The notes: generated from the letters alone by a model not told the origin. Shown: positions 7,773 to 15,444, counted from the stretch's first letter. The stretch: DNA of 23,184 nt from Gammaproteobacteria bacterium (GCA_029879945.1 JAOUPJ010000014.1:1-23184); one strand, 5' to 3'. A program made the numbers and translations.

Positions 7773-9188
7773 TTGAAAGACAAACTCTACTTATGTTTGG
7801 ATCAAGGTGGACACGCGAGCCGTGCACTCGTATTTGATACCAAGGCGCAGTGTGTGACGAGTTACAGTGTTTCTATAGAAACCATCACTCGTGCAGATGG
7901 GTATATTGAACACGATCCCGCTGAAATGATTGCCAGTGTAAAAGACGCGATCTCTGCCGTGATTAAAGATTTGGGCGCGGATGCCAAGCGAATTCATTCA
8001 GCAGGGATTGCTACACAACGCTCCACCATCGTCTGCTGGGACAGGCAAAGCGGCAAAGCCTTGTCTCCCATCATTAGCTGGCAGGATAGACGCGCCAAGG
8101 ACTACATCGATGCATTGAGCGGCAGACGGGAAGAGGTGCGTGCCCGAACCGGGCTCTTTCCCAATCCTCACTACGGAGCCAGCAAAATGCGCTGGTGTCT
8201 GGACAATATCCCCAGTGTCGGCAACGCAAAAGAGCTGAGTATGGGGCCCTTATCTACTTTTATACTTTTTCACCTATTGGAAAACAGACCCTTCGTGGCA
8301 GACGTGGCCAACGGCTCCCGAACATTGCTAGTGAATTTGCAAACATTGGATTGGGATAGCGAGATGTTGAATGTTTTTGGCATTGAGAGAACAGTCTTAC
8401 CTGATCTGGTGGATACGATTTTTTCCTATGGGAAAATTCAAATAGACGGATTACCCATTCCATTGCAGGTTTGTACAGGGGATCAGTCTGCTGCGTTTTA
8501 TGCGCAAGGTGAACCCGCTGCGGGATCGGTCTCTGTGAATGCAGGCACGGGTGCCTTTATGCAAACCAGGGTCAATGATGCCGCCACCATTCCGAATAGG
8601 CTGTTGGCGAGCCCTGTTTTTAGGTTGGGTGAAGAACGTTTATTGGTGATGGAGGGAACGGTAAACGGTGCTGCCAGAGCGTTGGATCTCTATGCGGAGG
8701 AATTGGATGCACTGAATTATGAGCGTAAATTACAAACGTGGTGCGAAAACGAAAAAGAGATTCCTGTCTTTCTTAACGGCGTATCGGGCTTGGGTTCACC
8801 TTATTGGCAGAGCGAATTTGAATCGCGTTTTATTGGGGAAGGAAGTAAGCCGGCCCGTATGGTGGCTATACTGGAGAGTATTTTATTTTTGCTTATGCGC
8901 AATCTGGAAGAAATGAAAAGACAAGGGGAGCCGTTGCGGTCCATCGGGGTGTCAGGTGGCCTGTCCAATATAGACTATTTCTGCCAGGGTCTGGCCGACT
9001 TGAGTGGTTTGCCTGTGAGGAGAGCGGAAATGAGTGAAGCGACCAGTCTGGGCGTGTTCCGATTATTAAACAGAAGCGAATCCCTGCAAATCACTTCCCC
9101 CGCGTTTGAGACATTTTCCCCCGCCACTCATCTCTCTTTATGCCAAAGACATTCGTCGTGGTGCCAAAATATGCCCTCCTTGCTCTAG
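7773..9188 (+). CDS. FGGY-family carbohydrate kinase, glycerol-kinase-like, substrate unknown
   Basis: This 471-residue kinase has the FGGY fold and probably phosphorylates a polyol or sugar with ATP. It parallels glycerol kinase along its length: ATQRSTIVCWD, SWQDRRAKDYID, VANGSRTLLVNLQTLDWD, GDQSAAFYAQG, NAGTGAFMQTR, GVSGLGSPYW, and SGGLSNIDYFCQGLADLSG. The N-terminal phosphate loop reads LDQGGHASRALVFD, where glycerol kinases usually have DQGTTSSRA, so catalytic loop chemistry or substrate choice may differ. It is somewhat shorter than the usual 495-505. Translation starts at TTG 7773, only 2 bases after the putA stop; the first internal Met is about residue 52 and would lose the phosphate loop. 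The tight spacing implies co-expression with proline/arginine catabolism, but the substrate cannot be read from sequence. Confidence 0.85.
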   Translation: MKDKLYLCLDQGGHASRALVFDTKAQCVTSYSVSIETITRADGYIEHDPAEMIASVKDAISAVIKDLGADAKRIHSAGIATQRSTIVCWDRQSGKALSPIISWQDRRAKDYIDALSGRREEVRARTGLFPNPHYGASKMRWCLDNIPSVGNAKELSMGPLSTFILFHLLENRPFVADVANGSRTLLVNLQTLDWDSEMLNVFGIERTVLPDLVDTIFSYGKIQIDGLPIPLQVCTGDQSAAFYAQGEPAAGSVSVNAGTGAFMQTRVNDAATIPNRLLASPVFRLGEERLLVMEGTVNGAARALDLYAEELDALNYERKLQTWCENEKEIPVFLNGVSGLGSPYWQSEFESRFIGEGSKPARMVAILESILFLLMRNLEEMKRQGEPLRSIGVSGGLSNIDYFCQGLADLSGLPVRRAEMSEATSLGVFRLLNRSESLQITSPAFETFSPATHLSLCQRHSSWCQNMPSLL

Positions 9189-9321
9189 ACTTGAAAACGG
9201 TTCTGCTGAAATCGGTTTTAGGCTGTGATATATTGACTGGTCTTGGTCTAAACGGGCGCGAGTCCTTTTAAATTAATTAAGTAATATCAAATAGTTAAAT
9301 AGGCGACTCTGGGGGTCTTGA

Positions 9322-9870
9322 TTGTCTGCACGGCGTTCTTCTTTTCCGCTTTCATCGATTTTGCTCGTATTTTTACTCTGGGGCTGCGATGGGAACGAAG
9401 ATCTGCACAAAGCGGCTATGGACGGAGACAAGGAAAAGGTCGTTTCCCTGATTGAGCAAGGAATCGAAGTCGACCTGAAAAACAACTACCGCTGGACTCC
9501 ATTAATGCACGCGGCCCGCGGGGGGAGCCTGGAAACAGTCAGATACCTACTCGGAAAGGGCGCGGATGTATCGCTAACCGATGATGGAGGTTGGTCGGCG
9601 CTCACACGTGCTTCTGCCAAAGGGCATACCGAGATAGTGAGAGAACTGATCAAGGCCGGTGCGCCTTTGGACCCAAAGACCAATAAGGGCTTTACACCCT
9701 TACTGTGGGCAGCTCTGATGGAGCATGCCGAGATTGTGAAACTGCTTATCGAGGCGGGGGCGGATGCCCAGGCGAGGGCAGAAGATGGGAGGACCGCGTT
9801 TATGATCGCGGTAACAGAAAATCATAATGATGTGTTGCAGGTACTTCAGGCTGCGGGGGTCAAGCCCTAA
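9322..9870 (+). CDS. Ankyrin-repeat lipoprotein
   Basis: This 182-residue protein is almost entirely ankyrin repeats, about five of them from residue 27 to the end (for example TPLMHAARGGSLETVRYLLGKGADV and TPLLWAALMEHAEIVKLLIEAGADA), so it probably binds a protein partner. The start is TTG at 9322, supported by GGGGG at 9311-9315, six bases upstream. The N-terminus is a lipoprotein signal ending LLWGC, with Cys22 as the lipidation site; Trp at -2 is unusual. The residue after the cysteine is Asp, which in enterobacteria retains lipoproteins in the inner membrane, so the repeats may sit in the periplasm anchored to the inner membrane. The triheme cytochrome gene begins 27 bases later. A second ankyrin lipoprotein lies at 14488-15237. 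The binding partner is unknown. Confidence 0.85.
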   Translation: MSARRSSFPLSSILLVFLLWGCDGNEDLHKAAMDGDKEKVVSLIEQGIEVDLKNNYRWTPLMHAARGGSLETVRYLLGKGADVSLTDDGGWSALTRASAKGHTEIVRELIKAGAPLDPKTNKGFTPLLWAALMEHAEIVKLLIEAGADAQARAEDGRTAFMIAVTENHNDVLQVLQAAGVKP

Positions 9871-9897
9871 CACGTTCAACAGTAGGCAGAAAAACAG

Positions 9898-10623
9898 ATG
9901 ATGGCACACAAAAAGAATTTGCTTTGGATAGGGACAGGTCTATTAGTTTCGGTTTTTCTCATTGCATGTACTTCCTCGCCCAGCGGTGGAAGCAAAGCTG
10001 ACTACACCGTAAAGGGGAACTTCAGTGATTACATCGCGCAGGAAGAAGATACCCGGGTAATTGTCGATAAGCCGGTATTCAACGACCTATTTGAAGACGG
10101 AATCCATGATCCCAATAACGAAGCCCTGAACGCCTTACAGCAACCTGAAAAATCCATGAAGGACTTTCCCATAGATCGTCGTGGTGGGATTAACTGGGTT
10201 AAAGCGATAGATGAGGGCACGATATCACCTCGCATGAATCGCGAAGGGGATTCGGAGGCCATGAATATTATGGACATGGACATCATGTTCAAAAACACCG
10301 GCGAAATGCCTTGGGTGCGCTTCCCCCATCTGGCCCATACTCGTTGGTTGGATTGCTCCAATTGCCATCCCGCCATATTCGTTCCTCAGCGTGGTGCCAA
10401 TAAGATTGGGATGGACATGATCCTGGCAGGAGAAAAATGTGGACGATGCCACGACAAGGTGGCCTTTCCCATCTGGACCTGCGAGCGTTGTCATAGCGTC
10501 CCACATAAAGGTTCGCCTACAGCCTGGTGGCGTGATAAGGACAAACCTTTTCCGCCGACCAAAGAGGCGATCAAGTTGATGAAAGACCAGGGGCAGGTAC
10601 CCAAGTCGTTCAAGTTTCACTAA
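9898..10623 (+). CDS. Triheme c7-type cytochrome lipoprotein
   Basis: This is an exported electron-transfer protein of 241 residues. The first 24 residues form a lipoprotein signal ending LIAC (Cys24, followed by Thr, so probably outer membrane). A polar stretch of about 120 residues follows, then a compact heme domain with three CxxCH sites: CSNCH at 153-157, CGRCH at 181-185 and CERCH at 195-199. FPHLAHTRWLDCSNCHP before the first site supplies distal histidines, and the spacing fits the c(7)-type triheme cytochrome domain found in multiheme or nanowire-type cytochromes. It follows the ankyrin lipoprotein by 27 bases and is closed by a strong terminator, so the two look like an operon. Start could be either of two consecutive ATGs, 9898 or 9901. 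No oxidase or reductase gene is nearby, so the redox partner is unknown. Confidence 0.9.
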   Translation: MMAHKKNLLWIGTGLLVSVFLIACTSSPSGGSKADYTVKGNFSDYIAQEEDTRVIVDKPVFNDLFEDGIHDPNNEALNALQQPEKSMKDFPIDRRGGINWVKAIDEGTISPRMNREGDSEAMNIMDMDIMFKNTGEMPWVRFPHLAHTRWLDCSNCHPAIFVPQRGANKIGMDMILAGEKCGRCHDKVAFPIWTCERCHSVPHKGSPTAWWRDKDKPFPPTKEAIKLMKDQGQVPKSFKFH

Positions 10624-10636
10624 TCCAGTCTTTTTG

Positions 10637-10665
10637 AAGAGGCAGCGTTGTGCTGCCTCTTTTTT
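10637..10665 (+). terminator. Rho-independent terminator after the cytochrome gene
   Basis: A perfect stem of at least nine pairs (AGAGGCAGC 10638-10646 / GCTGCCTCT 10652-10660) closes a 5-base loop and runs into a T tract. It lies 15 bases after the cytochrome stop codon. This is the clearest intrinsic terminator in the window. Confidence 0.92.
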
Positions 10666-10857
10666 CTCGCTTTGACTCATATCTGTCCAGGCATCCTTTC
10701 TCTTGGTCTAACTCCATCGCTAACTAAGCAAATTTCTTTGACTCTCAGTTGCTTAACAAATCATTTTTGGCTCGATTGTGATCCAGTTCCCTTCATGTCG
10801 CACTTAACTGACCGATAAACTCTTTACGTGGTCGTTTGGGGTTGAGCGGGAATTTCC
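10666..10857. other. Intergenic region upstream of the metallopeptidase gene
   Basis: These 192 bases after the terminator should contain the promoter of the metallopeptidase gene. Two TTGACT hexamers (near 10671 and 10738) resemble -35 elements, but neither has a good -10 at 16-18 bases. GCGGGA about 8 bases before ATG 10858 may be the ribosome site. I see no repeat, RNA gene or small ORF here. Confidence 0.4.
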
Positions 10858-13587
10858 ATGAAACTACAAAAAAAAACCTTTTTTATATCTATTCTAATTA
10901 CTCTGCTTTTAAGTGCCTGCGGCGACAAGGCCTCTGAATCACGGGTGCTCGCGCCAGCCGAACAAATTGACTATGCGCTTACCGAAGGAGATTCTTCTGT
11001 CATTCAAGACGAGGCCGTGCCTCTATTGGAGCAGCAAATTTTAGACAAGATCGCTTCTATCAAGGCCCTGCAGACCGACACAATTAGCGCGATCTATCAA
11101 GGTCAAAGTATCAACTACCAAGTGGGAACCGAGACGGCGGTATTCACGTACGCAGACTCGTACTACGCTTTGGAGTCGGTGTTCCCCTTGGTTAATGGAA
11201 ATGGTGGTAATCACTTGGCCCTGGCGGGTGAGAAAAGTGGAACCCGATATGCCATGTTCGGAACGGGTTTGATTGATCAGTACTTTCGTTTGGGGAGCAA
11301 TCTTGCTTTTGAACCGCATTTTTTAAGAACAATCTCATGGTTATTGAAACAACAGCCCGTGAGCAATACTTCGCTGAATGTAAAGACGCGTGTGGCGATA
11401 TCCCATTTCTCTGCGACAGCCGAGACTAACACCATAAACTGGCTCACAGGCAAGTTCGATCAATGGGAATTCACGAGTTGTAATGATGGCGCAACGCTCG
11501 CGAGCTGTTATCAGAACAAAGATCTAATTCTACTTGCCTCGGAAGGGGCTTTGAGTGAAGAAGCCGAGCAGACCAAAGCGGCGATCGCGGGGGCGGTCGC
11601 AGCGGGAGTTCCGGTTCTGTATCAGCATTCCGGCTCCAAGTTGTCCAACACCGTTTCAACTGAATTGCTAACGAACTGGAACGCGTTTCTATCGGCGACT
11701 AATTACACAAATGACGCAGCGGTATGGGCAGCAACGGTAGAGATGTTGAATTCTGATCCGATTGCGAATAGGTTGAATGATCTTCAAACCATGTTCGAAC
11801 ATCTAAAAAATGCAGATTTTAGTTTCGACTTTTCAGGGTGTTTTGATATTGCTTGTCAACAAGGGAGTGACTACCAGGTTAATTTTCATCGTGGTGCCTA
11901 TTACCTGAGGACTGTATTGCGGTATCTGGAGAATCAAAAACTTCAATTGTTTTCCCTTGGTGGTCATGAGTTGGTAAAGTTAGCCGTTCTTCTGGCAGAC
12001 AAATATAGACAAAATGCTGTTTTTCCTATGTTCGTAACTGATCCTGACCTCAATCCCTTCATGAGGTCTCAATATGCGGATTATGCCGTCTACAACCTAC
12101 GAAAATTTAATCCTGCCCAGAGAGATATGGGTAACTTTAGTCGTAGTGACTTTAGTCATATTACGCCGCTTACAAGAACACTCGATCTCACAAGCCATAT
12201 CCCCTTGCGGGCAGCCGGAGTGTATGCCTTACCAGGGGAAACCGTTCGTATTACTCGTCTAGACAATAGTGCTACCAGTGTGAAGGTGTACATCAACGCC
12301 ACTTTAAGCGGTGCCGTTCACGCCTATGGCGTACCCTCGGAGATAAACCCTACTTGGGGATATGTTAGACCACAATACGTTCAGTCGGAAAAATATGCTC
12401 TACTCTCGGGTGAGTCGATCGAAATTACAAGCCCTTATGGCGGCCCGATACAAGTGGATTACACAGCAAATGATCTCGCTGTTCAGCTTCGGTTTGAAAA
12501 TGTAGGAGAGCATCCTGTGTGGCGTAGTCCAGCAGACGACGCAAGCTTTATTGCACAACTCAATGCCAATCAATACGACTGGGCAGAGATGATCACCAAT
12601 CATATGGAGATTCACTCTACGCGTGAAAAGATGATGGAATCGATCAGTAATCCATTGTGGCCTACACCTTCTGCATTAGCGAACATTGCCGATACTTATC
12701 TCTTCGGTTATACCCACTCTATAGGGGGGTTCAAGGGTGAGGGGATACCCGTTGAGGCAGAGGTGCAAACCATTGCAAATTCTCACGGTTGGACTATTCC
12801 TACATTCGACAAGATCATTCATGTAGTTGCAGATATGGCTGTATGCGGTGCCGCATGTGCCGGAAATCCCTATACTTCTTCAAGGATGTTTTCAGGTCTG
12901 GGTGTTTCGGATGAACATGAAGTTGGCCATAGCCTTGAGGCCTATGGTGTGTTCGACAATTTTGGCATTCACGGAGCCACTAATCTATATGGTGCTTACG
13001 CAAAAGCGAAATACATGGAAGATGGCGGTACGGCAAACCTTTGTCGAATGCCTCCACACCAAGATCGATTCAATATACTACAAGCGAGCGTGGGTCAGCC
13101 CGATCCGGCCGCTTACATAAGAACCCAGTTTTGGGATATTGGTTGGGATAGTGGTGGCTATGTATTTTTGTTGCAAATCATGATGGCGGCTGAGAACCAA
13201 GGTGCGCTATCCAGTGGTTGGAATCTGCGGGCCCTGTATCACGTGTTAGAAAACGAGTGGGAGCTGGCAAGCCAGAGTGATGTGGATTGGTTGGCAAAAC
13301 GCGCTTCATTAGGATTTAGCACTTACGCACGAAGTGAAGTGGGCTTCTTTACCATCCCTAAAAACGACCGTATGCTGATCATGTATTCCTATGCTATGCA
13401 ACGGGATATCCGCCCCTATATGGATATGTGGGGTATGAGTTATTCGACCAAAGCCAGTGATCAAGTTGCCAGTTTTGGTTTTACTCCTTTGACTAAAACC
13501 TTCTATGCGAGTCCTGACAACGGTGCCTGTACCGGTCTAAATCACCCGGCAGTGCCTATCGATGGGACATCGCCTTGGCCGCTGTAA
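10858..13587 (+). CDS. ImpA-family (M60-like) zinc metallopeptidase, lipoprotein
   Basis: This 909-residue secreted protease resembles the ImpA immunomodulating metallopeptidase family, relatives of gluzincin M60/enhancin enzymes that cut glycosylated (mucin-like) proteins. A lipoprotein signal ends LLSAC with Cys21, so it is likely anchored at the outer membrane. The zinc site is HEVGH (His687, Glu688, His691) in SDEHEVGHSLEAYG, followed by an extended region with the acidic residues expected for the third ligand. Upstream, GGFKGEGIPVEAEVQTIANS and the Cys-rich MAVCGAACAGNPYTSSRM are typical of the family; downstream, DIGWDSGGYVFLLQIMMAAENQGAL follows. The N-terminal half (residues 30-500) contains a region with AISHFSATAETNT and other segments that I cannot assign to a fold. 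It stands as a single gene between a terminator and a convergent operon. Substrate is unknown; mucin or glycoprotein is a family-based guess. Confidence 0.85.
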   Translation: MKLQKKTFFISILITLLLSACGDKASESRVLAPAEQIDYALTEGDSSVIQDEAVPLLEQQILDKIASIKALQTDTISAIYQGQSINYQVGTETAVFTYADSYYALESVFPLVNGNGGNHLALAGEKSGTRYAMFGTGLIDQYFRLGSNLAFEPHFLRTISWLLKQQPVSNTSLNVKTRVAISHFSATAETNTINWLTGKFDQWEFTSCNDGATLASCYQNKDLILLASEGALSEEAEQTKAAIAGAVAAGVPVLYQHSGSKLSNTVSTELLTNWNAFLSATNYTNDAAVWAATVEMLNSDPIANRLNDLQTMFEHLKNADFSFDFSGCFDIACQQGSDYQVNFHRGAYYLRTVLRYLENQKLQLFSLGGHELVKLAVLLADKYRQNAVFPMFVTDPDLNPFMRSQYADYAVYNLRKFNPAQRDMGNFSRSDFSHITPLTRTLDLTSHIPLRAAGVYALPGETVRITRLDNSATSVKVYINATLSGAVHAYGVPSEINPTWGYVRPQYVQSEKYALLSGESIEITSPYGGPIQVDYTANDLAVQLRFENVGEHPVWRSPADDASFIAQLNANQYDWAEMITNHMEIHSTREKMMESISNPLWPTPSALANIADTYLFGYTHSIGGFKGEGIPVEAEVQTIANSHGWTIPTFDKIIHVVADMAVCGAACAGNPYTSSRMFSGLGVSDEHEVGHSLEAYGVFDNFGIHGATNLYGAYAKAKYMEDGGTANLCRMPPHQDRFNILQASVGQPDPAAYIRTQFWDIGWDSGGYVFLLQIMMAAENQGALSSGWNLRALYHVLENEWELASQSDVDWLAKRASLGFSTYARSEVGFFTIPKNDRMLIMYSYAMQRDIRPYMDMWGMSYSTKASDQVASFGFTPLTKTFYASPDNGACTGLNHPAVPIDGTSPWPL

Positions 13588-13657
13588 TATAGGGGCCCAA
13601 TTGGTTTTGCACAGACTTGGTCGTTTTAGAGTATGAAGCAGCCGGAACCAAGCCTAT

Positions 13658-14035
13658 TTAGAACCGATCGTTAAACTCATCTGCGCCATGAAATATCAGC
13701 TTTGGCTTTTTACCGCCCTTGCCTTCGATGGCAAATTTTCCCAGGCCTGGTGCATCAACGAATTCGTCACTGCTCATGCCGCTAAGTACCTGAGTGAGGA
13801 GCTTGCTGTGTGGCCCGCTTATCTTGGGTTTTGTGCCCCTGGCTGCAAAGTCGCGAAGTTCAGTCGCCGCGCGGAACATGGCAATGGTGCATGCGGCTCG
13901 ACCGGGAGTAGCTTTTCTTGTGCATGTCGTGAAGGTGCCAAAGCCGGGTACTTGAAAACGTTCTCCTTTTCCCAACGCTTCCGAGAGTTCTTCTACAAAT
14001 GTAGTTAAACTCTTGTCATTCTTGCGGAGCTTCAT
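13658..14035 (-). CDS. Small HU-like DNA-binding protein, apparently a degenerate tandem
   Basis: This 125-residue protein has a first half that follows the HU/IHF pattern: helical start SLTTFVEELSEAL, then FQVPGFGTFTTCTRKATPGRAAC, where GFGTF...R.A..GR is the turn and beta-arm signature, then FRAATELRDFAARG. The second half seems to restart the pattern in shortened form: LLTQVLSGMSSDEFVDAPGLGKFAIEG...KLIFHGADEF, with GLGKF matching GFGTF but without the DNA-gripping arm. One chain could therefore mimic part of an HU dimer. It is encoded 24 bases after the YjbQ-family gene and is probably co-transcribed. GGGGGA lies about 12 bases before the ATG. DNA binding is inferred only from weak sequence similarity. 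Confidence 0.65.
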   Translation of the reverse strand: MKLRKNDKSLTTFVEELSEALGKGERFQVPGFGTFTTCTRKATPGRAACTIAMFRAATELRDFAARGTKPKISGPHSKLLTQVLSGMSSDEFVDAPGLGKFAIEGKGGKKPKLIFHGADEFNDRF

Positions 14036-14059
14036 AGTAGTCGTTGTCCCCCGTTAGTC

Positions 14060-14467
14060 CTACAGCCCCACGTGCACACTGATCTTGCGCTGAAAACGCC
14101 CTCGCCTGTGTTCCCAGAGATAGATTCCTTGCCAGGTTCCCAGTGCTAGTCTGCCATTCAAAACAGGGATAGACATGGAGGTGTTGGTGAGGGCTGATTT
14201 GATATGACCGGGCATGTCGTCTGGTCCTTCGTCGGTGTGGGTATAGAGCGGGTCGTTTTCCTGAACCAGTCTGTTAAGCCAGTTTTCCAGATCCCTGCAC
14301 ACGGCCGGGTCGGCATTTTCCTGAATGACAAGACTGGCAGAAGTGTGATGAACAAAGAGAGTGCATAGGCCTTCAGGAAGGCCTGAATCACGAACGACTG
14401 CATTGACCAGTGTTGTGATGTCTTTGAGTCCCTGTCTTTCGCCGTTGACAACGATCTGCTTAATCAC
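14060..14467 (-). CDS. yjbQ: YjbQ-family protein (UPF0047; secondary thiamine-phosphate synthase-like)
   Basis: This small cytosolic protein of 135 residues belongs to the widespread YjbQ/UPF0047 family. Some members show weak thiamine-phosphate synthase activity; the physiological role is unsettled. Family landmarks are present: LCTLFVHHTSASLVIQENADPAVCRDLENWL with its histidine pair, HTDEGPDDMPGHIKSAL, and the C-terminal GTWQGIYLWEHR. The start is GTG at 14467, preceded immediately by AAGGGGGG, a strong ribosome site. The ankyrin lipoprotein gene ends 20 bases upstream and the HU-like gene follows 24 bases downstream, so all three probably share a transcript. No thiamine-pathway gene is nearby. 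Confidence 0.92.
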   Translation of the reverse strand: MIKQIVVNGERQGLKDITTLVNAVVRDSGLPEGLCTLFVHHTSASLVIQENADPAVCRDLENWLNRLVQENDPLYTHTDEGPDDMPGHIKSALTNTSMSIPVLNGRLALGTWQGIYLWEHRRGRFQRKISVHVGL

Positions 14468-14487
14468 ATTCCCCCCTTTTGAGAGAG

Positions 14488-15237
14488 TTAATGTCTTGGG
14501 CTGATATTCTTACTGTATTTCTCGATGAGCGCTACAATCTGAGGGTTCCCCTTATCCTTTGCCAATTCCATAACGGTTATTCCGTCGCTATCCATGGCAT
14601 CGGTTCTGGCGCCCTTTTTTAGCAGGGTCTCAACTGAGCCTACGTGGTCAAAATTGATGGCGGCCATCACAGGCGTACGCTTGTTCTTACCATTGGCATT
14701 GACGTCTACACCATAATCCAATAGCAGCTTGATAATTTCGACATGACCGAGACCAGACACTATCAATAAGGCCTTTTCGGATGCTTCACGGGTGAAACGG
14801 GTTTTACCTTCCAAAAGCGCTTTAGATGCATCGATATGGCCAAAAAACACTGAGTTGGTCAGGGCGGTGGCATCATAATTATTGACGATATTGGGATCGG
14901 CGCCGTATTCCAGCAACACCTTAATCGTATCGGTGTGCCCGTCTGCTGCGGCTATCATGAGTGCAGTCATGCCGTCTATGTCTTGGGCATTCATGAATGC
15001 GTTGTTTTTTAGTAACACACGCACGGCTTCGTGATGCCCAAAGTCAGCTGCCAGCATCAGGGGAGTGCGTCCGTGTTGATTGGGCTCATCCACTTTGCCG
15101 CCGCGATCCAGGATAGTTTGGATGCGGTCGGCTTGGCCTCTTGCGGCGGCAAGTTGCAGCTCGGTGTATTGGTTACCGGTGCAGGCGGTAAGAAAAAGCC
15201 CTAATAATAAGGGAAAATAGTAGAGTTTGTTTTTCAT
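14488..15237 (-). CDS. Ankyrin-repeat lipoprotein (second copy type)
   Basis: This 249-residue lipoprotein has a signal ending FLTAC with Cys19 as lipid anchor; Thr follows, so outer-membrane sorting is expected. The rest is about six or seven ankyrin repeats (for example TPLMLAADFGHHEAVRVLLKNNAFM, TALMIAAADGHTDTIKVLLEYGADP and TPVMAAINFDHVGSVETLLKKGART). It is related in architecture to the ankyrin lipoprotein at 9322-9870, but longer, and is not an obvious recent duplicate. It leads a leftward group with the YjbQ and HU-like genes. No good Shine-Dalgarno sequence precedes the ATG. The function is presumably protein binding in the periplasm; the partner is unknown. Confidence 0.87.
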   Translation of the reverse strand: MKNKLYYFPLLLGLFLTACTGNQYTELQLAAARGQADRIQTILDRGGKVDEPNQHGRTPLMLAADFGHHEAVRVLLKNNAFMNAQDIDGMTALMIAAADGHTDTIKVLLEYGADPNIVNNYDATALTNSVFFGHIDASKALLEGKTRFTREASEKALLIVSGLGHVEIIKLLLDYGVDVNANGKNKRTPVMAAINFDHVGSVETLLKKGARTDAMDSDGITVMELAKDKGNPQIVALIEKYSKNISPRH

Positions 15238-15277
15238 AGGGCGAATTAAAGCATGTTAGCTTGGGTTTTGGGAATAA

Positions 15278-15312
15278 GAAATTACAAACAATTTCTAGTT
15301 TCAGGCGAAACT
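15278..15312. other. Two short adjacent inverted repeats in the divergent gap
   Basis: GAAATT/AATTTC (15278-15283 and 15290-15295, 6-base loop) and AGTTTC/GAAACT (15297-15302 and 15307-15312, loop AGGC) lie side by side upstream of the ankyrin and HU genes. They could be operator sites or RNA hairpins. The stems are short and A/T-rich, so chance is possible. Confidence 0.3.
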
Positions 15313-15369
15313 CTAAGGTAAACTTGCGCTGGTTTTTGGGAAAGCAGTAAAAATAGCGGTTTTACGCGA

Positions 15370-15398
15370 AAAAAAAGCCAAAAATCTGGGCTTTTTTT
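15370..15398. terminator. Symmetric terminator-like hairpin between divergent genes
   Basis: Stem AAAAAAAGCC (15370-15379) pairs with GGCTTTTTTT (15389-15398) around a 9-base loop, so either strand shows a GC-poor stem ending in a U tract. It sits 58 bases before the HU-gene start, between two divergently transcribed genes, where no annotated transcript needs to end. It might end a small RNA, attenuate a leader, or simply be bent A/T DNA. Confidence 0.45.
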
Positions 15399-15444
15399 AA
15401 AACTTTTTACTATCATACTGTATATATTTCATTCCATGGAAATC

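Noticed and set aside
9191..9220. AAAACGG...CGGTTTT stem after the kinase gene
   Set aside because: The arms do not pair through the G bases, leaving only about five A/T-rich pairs.
9241..10711. Repeated TCTTGGTCTAA at 9241-9251 and 10701-10711, both in intergenic DNA
   Set aside because: Many 11-base repeats are expected by chance in 23 kb, and flanking bases do not match.
13588..13657. CTTGGT...ACCAAG inverted repeat between convergent genes
   Set aside because: The loop is about 26 bases and there is no T run, so it is not supported as a terminator.
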